Source: Syntrophaceae bacterium UBA1411
GTDB lineage: Bacteria; Desulfobacterota; Syntrophia; Syntrophales; Smithellaceae
NCBI GenBank assembly: GCA_002304995.1
Contig: DBPV01000113.1
Span: forward strand, 1-21,282
Length of the DNA stretch: 21,282 nt
Reading direction: 5' to 3'
A program made the translations under genes and the position numbers. The notes beneath the pieces were generated by a model. The model was not told the DNA's origin and ran no database searches. It saw only the letters and a list, made by a program, of their open reading frames with translations. This document shows positions 14,051-20,482 of the stretch, piece after piece (positions within the stretch are counted from its first letter, which is position 1; each line of letters begins with the position of its first letter).

Positions 14051-14059
14051 ATGTTGCAA
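14051..14059. promoter_or_regulatory. second candidate PhaR half-site or operator upstream of phaR
   Basis: ATGTTGCAA contains the palindrome TTGCAA (14054-14059), and its first eight bases are the reverse complement of TGCAACAT at the phasin side. It lies about 45 bases upstream of the phaR ATG, downstream of any likely phaR promoter. Binding there would block transcription of phaR, which fits autorepression. Confidence 0.4.
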
Positions 14060-14102
14060 TAATTTCCGTTCTTGCGTAAGAAGGAGGACAGGAAAGGCGC
14101 TT

Positions 14103-14576
14103 ATGGCTGAAAATCCGCTGCTATTGAAAAAATACACCAACCGCAGGCTTTACGACACGGAAAAAAGTGCTTATGTCACGCTCGATTACGTCACGGAAAC
14201 CATCCGCCGGGGCCGGCCGATCGAGGTGCGCGACGCCAAAACCGGCGAGGATGTCACTTCCGCGATTCTGACCCAGATCGTTCTGGAGGAAGCCCGCAAA
14301 AAGAAATACCTTTTGCCCCCTCCCCTGCTTTATCTGATCATTCAGTACGGGGAAAACGTGCTTACGGATTTTTTCGAAAAGTATCTCGAACAGACCATCC
14401 GCAACTATCTGCTTTTGCGCAACATGGCGGACGATCAGTTTAAAAAATGGCTCGCGTACGGCGAAACCGCCTCTAAAATGAATACCCAGCCCCTGGACGG
14501 CCTGACGCCTTTTAAATCTCTGTTCGATCTGTTTTCCGCCTCTTCCCCGGACAAAAAGGAGGAAGAAAAGAAATAA
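14103..14576 (+). CDS. phaR: polyhydroxyalkanoate synthesis repressor PhaR
   Basis: This 157-residue protein opens with the unmistakable PHB/PHA-accumulation-regulator DNA-binding domain: LLKKYTNRRLYDTEKSAYVT (7-26), followed by IRRGRPIEVRDAKTGEDVT (34-52) and a conserved LTQIVLEE. The C-terminal half (about 70-140) is helical and hydrophobic, as expected for the part that senses nascent PHA granules, and the end is acidic/basic (DKKEEEKK). PhaR represses phasin genes and its own gene until it is titrated onto polymer. Two RBS-like elements precede the ATG; GGAAAGG at 5 bases is the better placed. It is divergent from the phasin-like pair, with candidate operators between them. Confidence 0.95.
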   Translation: MAENPLLLKKYTNRRLYDTEKSAYVTLDYVTETIRRGRPIEVRDAKTGEDVTSAILTQIVLEEARKKKYLLPPPLLYLIIQYGENVLTDFFEKYLEQTIRNYLLLRNMADDQFKKWLAYGETASKMNTQPLDGLTPFKSLFDLFSASSPDKKEEEKK

Positions 14577-14689
14577 CGGCGCAGCCCGGCGCGCGGAAAA
14601 AGGGCGGCGGGCCGAACACCCAGACAAACAATCTGTCGTTTTTCCTTTTATTTTATCGTTTTTGTTTGCCCTTTTTGCGGAACTTTGCC

Positions 14690-14718
14690 TTGACATTCGG
14701 CGCGGCATCTCTTAACAT
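14690..14718 (+). promoter_or_regulatory. promoter of the NIL-domain ferredoxin gene
   Basis: A perfect TTGACA (14690-14695), a 17-base spacer and TAACAT (14713-14718, 4 of 6) lie about 35 bases before the chosen ATG, so the leader is very short. The 12-mer TTTGCCTTGACA and a CTCTTA element 13 bases later are repeated exactly at the mtaB promoter. Confidence 0.6.
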
Positions 14719-14752
14719 GCCGCAAATTTGAAGGGTTTTGCATTTTCAGACC

Positions 14753-15163
14753 ATGTACTCGAAAAAAATCGTCATTCGCTACACGCCGGAAGTCGTTCAG
14801 CAACCGGTCATTTATCTCCTGGCGCAAAAACACAACCTGGTATTCAACATTCTCAAGGCCAGAATCTTTCCCCGCCGGGAAGGCGTGATCGTTCTGGAAC
14901 TGTCCGGACAAAAGGAAGACTTCGACCGCGGCATCCGGTTTCTCAAGGAAATGGGACTCCGGGTTGAAGCGCTGTCCAAGAGCGTCTATCAAAACGTCGA
15001 CAAGTGCGTTCACTGCGGCGCCTGCACCGGCTTTTGCCCGACCGGTGCCCTGTCTTTCGAAAAGCAGACGCAAAAAGTTCTGTTCGACCCCGAAAAATGC
15101 AACGGCTGCGAGCTTTGCGTTTCCGCCTGTCCCGTCCGCGCCATGGAAATCAATCTGATGTAA
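14753..15163 (+). CDS. NIL-domain 2x[4Fe-4S] ferredoxin-like protein
   Basis: This 136-residue protein has an N-terminal NIL domain (about 1-75; IVIRYTPEVVQQPVIYLLAQ, then a ferredoxin-like alpha/beta fold) and a C-terminal bacterial ferredoxin domain. The clusters are Cys85, 88, 91, 95 (CVHCGACTGFCP) and Cys116, 119, 122, 126 (CNGCELCVSACP), both complete. NIL domains also occur in MetN transporters and are thought to bind small substrates; some NIL-ferredoxins are implicated in sulfur and homocysteine metabolism of anaerobes. The start is uncertain: an in-frame TTG at 14738 precedes it, and the only RBS-like GAAGGG is 2 bases from the TTG but 17 from the ATG. A terminator follows, so it is a single-gene unit. 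Confidence 0.88.
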   Translation: MYSKKIVIRYTPEVVQQPVIYLLAQKHNLVFNILKARIFPRREGVIVLELSGQKEDFDRGIRFLKEMGLRVEALSKSVYQNVDKCVHCGACTGFCPTGALSFEKQTQKVLFDPEKCNGCELCVSACPVRAMEINLM

Positions 15164-15192
15164 TCCGGAGTTTGCAGAAAAGTCGCTCCCGA

Positions 15193-15216
15193 TCGGCGCC
15201 GGCCGAATTTTTTTTT
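15193..15216 (+). terminator. intrinsic terminator after the NIL-ferredoxin gene
   Basis: TCGGC (15193-15197) pairs with GCCGA (15202-15206) around GCCG, followed by A and nine T residues. The stem is short (5 bp, GC-rich) but the T-run is long. Its right arm is also part of an alternative, longer inverted repeat. Confidence 0.65.
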
Positions 15217-15230
15217 GGATAAAATTCGGC
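15202..15230 (+). repeat. 10-bp inverted repeat overlapping the terminator, possible anti-terminator
   Basis: GCCGAATTTT (15202-15211) is the exact reverse complement of AAAATTCGGC (15221-15230), with a 9-base loop. This hairpin shares the GCCGA arm and the T-run with the terminator hairpin, so the two cannot form at once. It may be a switch between termination and read-through into the DUF1846 gene, or a simple by-product of a bidirectional terminator. Confidence 0.45.
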
Positions 15231-15347
15231 AATTGCGCTAAGAGGACAAAACCGTTTTTTCGAAAGCACCGTATTGTTCGCCCGGCTGAACATTTTCGAT
15301 CCGGTTTACATCTTCACACAGTGATCAAGGAGGCGTCACAAAAGCTC

Positions 15348-16868
15348 ATGGGCTTTATTCAAAACGGATTCGACAATGAAAAATACATCACGCAGCAGAC
15401 GGAATCGATTCTCCGGCGCGTGGCAAGATTCAACAACAAGCTTTACCTGGAATTCGGCGGCAAACTGCTCTACGATTACCATGCCGCCCGCGTGCTCCCC
15501 GGCTACGATCCCAACGTCAAGATGCGGCTGATCAAGGAGCTGAAGGACCGGGCCAACATCCTGCTGTGCATTTACGCGGGCGATATCGAGCGCAAGAAGA
15601 TCCGCGCCGACTTCGGCATCACGTACGACACGGACGCGATGAAACTCATCGACGACCTGCGCGGCTGGAATATTGCGGTGATGGGCGTCGTCATCACCCG
15701 CTTCGACAATCAGCCGGCGGCCGTCCTTTTCAAAAACAAGCTCGAACGCAGGGGCATCCGGGTCTTCACGCACCGCTTCACCAAGGGCTATCCGACCAAC
15801 GTGGACCTCATCGTCAGCGACGAAGGCTACGGCGTCAACGACTACATTCCCACGGACAAGCCGCTGGTGATCGTCACGGGACCGGGGCCGGGAAGCGGCA
15901 AACTGGCCACCTGCCTGTCCCAGCTTTACCATGACTACAAGCGGGGCATCAAATCGGGCTACGCCAAGTTCGAAACGTTCCCCATCTGGAATCTGCCGCT
16001 CAAGCATCCGGTCAACGTCGCTTACGAGGCGGCCACCGCGGACATTCGCGACTTCAACCAGATCGATCCGTTCCACCTCGAGGCTTACGGCGAGGCCTGC
16101 GTCAACTACAACCGCGATGTCGAAGTGTTTCCGGTCCTGAAGCGCATCCTGGAAAAAATCACGGGCGAAGCGTCGTTTTACAAATCCCCCACCGACATGG
16201 GCGTCAACCAGGCCGGTTTCGCCATCATCGACGACGACGTCACCCGGGAAGCGGCGCGCCAGGAAATGATCCGCCGCTACTTCCGCTACCGCTGCGAGTA
16301 CGCCATGGGATTTGCCGACCGGGAGACGGTGCAGCGCGTGGAACTGTTTTTGAGCGATTTCAGCCTCAAGCCGGAGGACCGGCGCACGGTGAGTCCGGCG
16401 CGCCAGGCGGCCGAGGAAGCAAGGCAGCGCAACCGCGGCAACGAGGGAATTTTCTGCGGCGCAGCCATCGAACTGAAAGACGGTTCGATCATCACCGGCA
16501 GCAACTCGCCGCTGATGCACGCCGCCTCCAGCGTGGTGATCCATGCAATCAAACACCTGGCGGGCATTCCCGATAAAATCAAGCTGCTGCCGCCCACCAT
16601 CACCGGTTCCATCGGCAAGCTGAAGACGGAAATCCTCGACGAAAAAAACGTGAGCCTCGACCTGGAGGAAGCGCTCATCGCGCTTTCCATCAGCGCCACA
16701 ACCAATCCGGCCGCGGAACTGGCCCTGGAGAAATTAAAGGAGTTGCACAACTGCGAAGTTCACATGACCCATATTCCCACGCCCGGCGACGAGGCGGGCC
16801 TGAGAAGGATGGGCGTCAATCTGACCACGGATCCGAACTTCTCGACCAATGATCTTTTCATTACTTAG
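15348..16868 (+). CDS. DUF1846 family protein
   Basis: This 506-residue protein matches the DUF1846 (COG4868) family over its full length. It starts MGFIQNGFDNEKYI, as members do. It has a glycine-rich, P-loop-like segment, GPGPGSGKLATCLSQLYHDY (178-197), and further conserved stretches KHPVNVAYEAATADI and SPTDMGVNQAGFAI. Structures exist for relatives, but no reaction is firmly known to me. The ATG is 14 bases after AAGGAGG; a GTG 27 bases upstream would place that RBS inside the gene, so I prefer the ATG. The gene stands alone, with a possible attenuator upstream and a convergent small membrane protein 7 bases downstream. Confidence 0.9.
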   Translation: MGFIQNGFDNEKYITQQTESILRRVARFNNKLYLEFGGKLLYDYHAARVLPGYDPNVKMRLIKELKDRANILLCIYAGDIERKKIRADFGITYDTDAMKLIDDLRGWNIAVMGVVITRFDNQPAAVLFKNKLERRGIRVFTHRFTKGYPTNVDLIVSDEGYGVNDYIPTDKPLVIVTGPGPGSGKLATCLSQLYHDYKRGIKSGYAKFETFPIWNLPLKHPVNVAYEAATADIRDFNQIDPFHLEAYGEACVNYNRDVEVFPVLKRILEKITGEASFYKSPTDMGVNQAGFAIIDDDVTREAARQEMIRRYFRYRCEYAMGFADRETVQRVELFLSDFSLKPEDRRTVSPARQAAEEARQRNRGNEGIFCGAAIELKDGSIITGSNSPLMHAASSVVIHAIKHLAGIPDKIKLLPPTITGSIGKLKTEILDEKNVSLDLEEALIALSISATTNPAAELALEKLKELHNCEVHMTHIPTPGDEAGLRRMGVNLTTDPNFSTNDLFIT

Positions 16869-16875
16869 GAAAGAA

Positions 16876-17226
16876 TCATTTTCCGACGTCTTTCCTGGCC
16901 GTATCCAGCATGTCGTTCAGATCGGCCGGCACTTCCTTCGCCTTGCCGGCCAGTTCCCGCGTGTCGCGCCACAGACCGCTTAACTTTTCTCCGATCTGCT
17001 TGCCGCCGGTTTGCAGGGTCTCGACGGAGTTGGCGATCTTTTCCGGCGTGGTGGTCGGATCCTTGAAGAGATAAATGCCTCCGGCCAGGAGGATGAAGAA
17101 AAGCAGCACGACGGCCAGCTTGATGAATTTCTTCAGAATAAAATACAGAATCATGACGACGACGAAAACCGCCAGCAGGGTTGCGGCCGCGGGATGCCCG
17201 GCAAAAAAAGAGGCGACGGATTCCAT
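16876..17226 (-). CDS. small two-span membrane protein of unknown function
   Basis: This 116-residue protein has two hydrophobic segments (about 12-31 and 36-54) separated by a KKFIK turn. A hydrophilic, probably helical C-terminal half follows (TPEKIANSVETLQTGGKQIG and a last part rich in Lys, Asp and Glu). AGGAGG lies 8 bases before the ATG, which makes the start secure. I do not recognise the family. The layout suggests an inner-membrane hairpin with a cytoplasmic amphipathic domain. It is convergent with the DUF1846 gene, 7 bases from its stop, and divergent from mtaB. Confidence 0.72.
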   Translation of the reverse strand: MESVASFFAGHPAAATLLAVFVVVMILYFILKKFIKLAVVLLFFILLAGGIYLFKDPTTTPEKIANSVETLQTGGKQIGEKLSGLWRDTRELAGKAKEVPADLNDMLDTARKDVGK

Positions 17227-17296
17227 ATCACTGACCTCCTGATTTTTTTTGGCCTGTTTATCGTATTTTTCAGATAAAATCCATGTTTAGTTTGCC

Positions 17297-17325
17297 TTGA
17301 CAAAGGGCCGCGGGCCTCTTAGATA
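17297..17325 (+). promoter_or_regulatory. promoter of the mtaB-rnc-radical SAM-era cluster
   Basis: A perfect TTGACA (17297-17302), a 17-base spacer and TAGATA (17320-17325, 3 of 6) lie about 35 bases before the mtaB ATG. The -10 match is weak alone, but the whole block (TTTGCCTTGACA, 13 bases, CTCTTA) is shared with the NIL-ferredoxin promoter, which raises confidence. Confidence 0.55.
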
Positions 17326-17358
17326 TGCTGAAACGATGAAGGAAAAAAACAGCCGTCC

Positions 17359-18684
17359 ATGAAAAAAAATGACATCTCCACCGTCGGCCTGGCCACCCTG
17401 GGCTGCAAGGTCAACCAATGCGATTCGGCGGCGCTGGCCGGCGATCTGGCGGCAGCCGGCTTTACCCTGGTGCCGTTTTCCGGCCCCGCCGACGCCTATA
17501 TCATCAACACCTGCACCGTGACCGCCTTTGCGGATTTCCAGGCGCGTCAGCTCATCCGCCGGGCGCACCGCGCCAATCCCTGCGCCCGCATTCTCGTGAC
17601 CGGCTGCTACGCCCAGACGCAGGCCGAGGCGCTGGCCGCTATTGACCATGTCTCTTATGTCGTGGGCAACGATTCGAAGCATCAAATTCCCGAACTGCTT
17701 GGCGCACCCGTCCGGACACAAGGGCAAAAACAGGTCGGCGATATTTTCAGCGTGCGGCAATTCAGAGCGGCGCCGGCGGCGGGACCGGCAAACCGGACCC
17801 GCGCGTTTTTTAAGATCCAGGACGGCTGCGACGCGTTTTGCAGCTACTGCATCGTTCCTCTTGCGCGGGGCAAGAGCCGCAGTCTGCCCCTGGCCGCCTT
17901 TCTTGCCGGCGCGCGGGAGCTCGCGGCCCGGGACTACCGGGAAATTGTCCTCACCGGCATCCACCTGGGATTTTACGGCCAGGATCTCGAACCGCCCGCC
18001 GACTTGGCCGGGGCGCTCGCCGCCGTTCTTGCACAACATCCGCAGACGCGCTTCCGGCTCAGCTCCATCGAACCCAACGAAGTTACGGATGCGCTTCTGG
18101 AGCTGTTTGTCCGCCATGACAATTTGTGTCCCCACCTGCACCTCCCCCTGCAGAGCGGCGACGACGGCATTTTGCGGCAGATGAAGCGCCGCTACGATGC
18201 GGCCTTTTACCGCGCCCTGGTTGCAAAGGTGGTTCAGACGGTGCCCGATATGGCCGTCGGCGTGGATGTGATGGTCGGCTTTCCCGGCGAGAACGAGGAA
18301 GCGTTTGCCCATACCCTCGCCCTGCTCAAAGAACTGCCGCTGGCCTATCTGCACGTCTTCCCCTATTCGGAAAGACCGGGAACCGCCGCGCTGGCAATCG
18401 CGCCTAAGGTTTTGCCGCCTGTCAAAAAAGAAAGGGCGGCCGTTTTGCGCCTGCTGGGCACGCAAAAAAGAGAAGCCTTCGCCCGCCGCTTTCTGGGCCG
18501 GACGCTGCCCGTTCTGGTGGAACAGACGCGTGATAAAAAAACCGGCCTGGCCCGGGGCTTTTCACACAATTATCTGCCGGTTGTGCTGGACAAACCGCCC
18601 GGCTCTTTAGTAAACAGCATTCGTGGCGTCACCGTCGAAAGTTACCGGGACAACAAACTGACAGGCAGGGTGATTGATGGATAA
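17359..18684 (+). CDS. mtaB: tRNA (N6-L-threonylcarbamoyladenosine(37)-C2)-methylthiotransferase MtaB
   Basis: This 441-residue radical SAM enzyme is expected to convert t6A37 to ms2t6A37 in tRNAs that read ANN codons. The N-terminal MTTase domain has the auxiliary-cluster cysteines Cys16 (LGCKVNQC), Cys52 (NTCTVT) and Cys83 (TGCYAQ). The radical SAM cluster is Cys157, Cys161, Cys164 (DGCDAFCSYCIVPLARG). A C-terminal TRAM-like beta domain closes the protein. The LGCKVNQ motif favours MtaB over MiaB or RimO, which have other sequences there. The RBS is weak: GAAGGA lies 16 bases before the ATG. It overlaps rnc by 8 bases, so the two are coupled. Confidence 0.93.
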   Translation: MKKNDISTVGLATLGCKVNQCDSAALAGDLAAAGFTLVPFSGPADAYIINTCTVTAFADFQARQLIRRAHRANPCARILVTGCYAQTQAEALAAIDHVSYVVGNDSKHQIPELLGAPVRTQGQKQVGDIFSVRQFRAAPAAGPANRTRAFFKIQDGCDAFCSYCIVPLARGKSRSLPLAAFLAGARELAARDYREIVLTGIHLGFYGQDLEPPADLAGALAAVLAQHPQTRFRLSSIEPNEVTDALLELFVRHDNLCPHLHLPLQSGDDGILRQMKRRYDAAFYRALVAKVVQTVPDMAVGVDVMVGFPGENEEAFAHTLALLKELPLAYLHVFPYSERPGTAALAIAPKVLPPVKKERAAVLRLLGTQKREAFARRFLGRTLPVLVEQTRDKKTGLARGFSHNYLPVVLDKPPGSLVNSIRGVTVESYRDNKLTGRVIDG

Positions 18685-19393
18685 CGACAGAATCCAGGCA
18701 TTGGGCGATCTGGAGAAAAGACTCCAGTACGTTTTCCGCCGGCCGGAACTGCTTTCGACCGCGCTTACGCACCGGTCCTACGTCAACGAAAATCCGCAGG
18801 AAGAGATCCAGGACAACGAACGGCTGGAGTTCCTGGGCGACGCGGTCCTGGGCCTGTGCGTGAGCGATCTGTTGATGAAAAAACACACGGACTTCGACGA
18901 AGGCACGCTGTCCAAAATCCGTTCGCTTTTGGTGAATGAGAAGCCGCTTGCGGAGCTGGCGGCCGGGCTGGGGCTCGGCCGGTGCCTGCTTCTGGGCCGG
19001 GGGGAGGATGCTTCCGGCGGCCGGAGCAAGGAATCGCTCCTGGCCAACGCATTTGAAGCGGTCATCGCCGCGATTTATCTTGACGCGGGTTTCAGCCGGA
19101 CAAAAGCCGTCCTGAAAAAAGTGATGGCGCCCCTGCTGGGCGATGAAGCCCTGGCGGCGCATTCTTTCGACTACAAGACGGCCCTGCAGGAACTGTGTCA
19201 GAAGCGGTACAAAGCCGCTCCCGTTTACACGCTTTTGTCCGAAAGCGGCCCCGACCATGACAAAACCTTTGAAGTGGAAGTGTCCGCCGGCGCTAATATG
19301 AAGCAATCCGGCCGGGGCAAAAGCAAAAAAGATGCGCAAAAACAGGCGGCGCAAAAAGCCTGGGAGATTCTGCACCGTGAAAAAAAATCCTGA
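18677..19393 (+). CDS. rnc: ribonuclease III
   Basis: This 238-residue protein cleaves double-stranded RNA in rRNA and mRNA processing. The catalytic domain carries the signature NERLEFLGDAVL (47-58; Glu48, Glu51, Asp55), and the second acidic cluster is LLANAFEAVIAAIYLD with Glu127. Asn124 stands where Escherichia coli has Asp114. The C-terminal double-stranded RNA-binding domain spans about 165-235 and ends in GRGKSKKDAQKQAAQKAWEI. The ATG at 18677 lies inside the end of mtaB, with AGGGTGA a few bases before it; a TTG one codon upstream is less likely. It overlaps the next gene by 17 bases. Confidence 0.95.
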   Translation: MDNDRIQALGDLEKRLQYVFRRPELLSTALTHRSYVNENPQEEIQDNERLEFLGDAVLGLCVSDLLMKKHTDFDEGTLSKIRSLLVNEKPLAELAAGLGLGRCLLLGRGEDASGGRSKESLLANAFEAVIAAIYLDAGFSRTKAVLKKVMAPLLGDEALAAHSFDYKTALQELCQKRYKAAPVYTLLSESGPDHDKTFEVEVSAGANMKQSGRGKSKKDAQKQAAQKAWEILHREKKS

Positions 19394-20465
19394 AGACCGC
19401 CTTCCGGAGCGCCCCCTCATCATCCCCTTCTTCATCATGAACGGCGGATGTCCCGAGAAGTGCGTCTTTTGCAACGAGAAAATCGCGGCGGGCGATTTTG
19501 CGCCGGACCTCCGGCGGGAATTTTTCGCTGCCACGGTCGACGCCTATCTGCGCTGGAACAAGGACAAGCGCAGGCGCGTGGAGATCGCCTTTTACGGAGG
19601 CAACTTCACCGGACTGGCGCGGGCGGATCAGGAAAGGCTGCTCGGCTGGGCGGGCGCCTGTCTGGAAAACGGCCGGGCGGCCGCCGTACGGATTTCCACC
19701 CGGCCGGATTATCTCGACGAAGAGCGCCTGGAATTTCTCCGGGTCCGGGGCGTACAAACGGTCGAACTCGGCGTGCAATCCTTCAATGACGAAGTTCTGC
19801 GCCGGGCGCGGCGGGGCCATGACGCGAGCGCCTCCATCCGCGCCATCCGGCTCCTGCAGACTTACGGCTTCTCCACCGGCGTGCACCTGATGGCCGGCCT
19901 GCCCGGCGACACCCGGGAAAGCTTCGGCGAAAGCCTGTTGCTTACGGCGAAACTCCGTCCGGACACGGCGCGCATCCATCCCGTCCTGGTGTTTCGGGAC
20001 ACGCCGCTGGCGGACGATTACCGCCGGGGCCGCTATCTGCCGCTTGATCTGGCTGAGGCCGTCTCGTGGTGCCGCGAAGCCTGGGAGAGGCTCACCCCGG
20101 CCGGCGTACGGATCATCCGCTGCGGCCTGCAGGCGACGCCGGAGATGCAGAAGGAAGGCGCCGTGCTGGCGGGCCCGCTGCACCCGTCCTTCGGGAGCCT
20201 GGTCCGCGCGGCGGTTTTTCTGTCGCAGAGTCTGGCGCTTCTTTCGCGGGCGCCGCGGCGCGCCCATACGCTGAGTTTCCGCGTCGCCGGCTGCGACCAG
20301 TCACATTTCCGCGGCCCGGCCAACGCCAACGTCGAAACGATAAAAAAGCTTTACCCCGGCGCCCGAATCGTTATAGATTCGCGAAACGATCATACACCGG
20401 GGCATCTTTCGCTTTGCTGCGACACCGGCGATTCCTTTTCGCTGGATATTCCGGGCATGCAATAA
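19377..20465 (+). CDS. radical SAM protein of the rnc-era cluster (Elp3-like radical SAM domain, no acetyltransferase)
   Basis: This 362-residue protein has the SAM-binding cluster Cys25, Cys29, Cys32 in GGCPEKCVFCNE, the FYGGNFTGL element, and the barrel segments VELGVQSFNDEVL and GLPGDTRESF seen in the Elp3/HemN-type radical SAM group. It lacks the histone-acetyltransferase domain of Elp3. The C-terminal part (NANVETIKKLYPG, then HTPGHLSL) is typical of the version found between rnc and era in many Desulfobacterota. I chose the GTG at 19377, which overlaps the rnc end and has GGGAG 10 bases upstream. The ATG 45 bases earlier has no RBS and would add a purely basic leader. The substrate is unknown; an RNA or ribosome link is inferred from context. 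Confidence 0.85.
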   Translation: MKKNPEDRLPERPLIIPFFIMNGGCPEKCVFCNEKIAAGDFAPDLRREFFAATVDAYLRWNKDKRRRVEIAFYGGNFTGLARADQERLLGWAGACLENGRAAAVRISTRPDYLDEERLEFLRVRGVQTVELGVQSFNDEVLRRARRGHDASASIRAIRLLQTYGFSTGVHLMAGLPGDTRESFGESLLLTAKLRPDTARIHPVLVFRDTPLADDYRRGRYLPLDLAEAVSWCREAWERLTPAGVRIIRCGLQATPEMQKEGAVLAGPLHPSFGSLVRAAVFLSQSLALLSRAPRRAHTLSFRVAGCDQSHFRGPANANVETIKKLYPGARIVIDSRNDHTPGHLSLCCDTGDSFSLDIPGMQ

Positions 20466-20482
20466 GCAACAGGAGAATGTTT

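Noticed and set aside
14620..14668. CAGA/TCTG mini-hairpin plus a T-rich tract after phaR as a terminator
   Set aside because: The stem is only 4 bp and the T-run is broken and displaced, so I see no convincing terminator there.
17336..17362. Eight-codon leader frame whose TGA overlaps the mtaB ATG
   Set aside because: There is no RBS before its ATG, and the peptide (MKEKNSRP) has no attenuator-like codon run. Coupling is possible but not supported.
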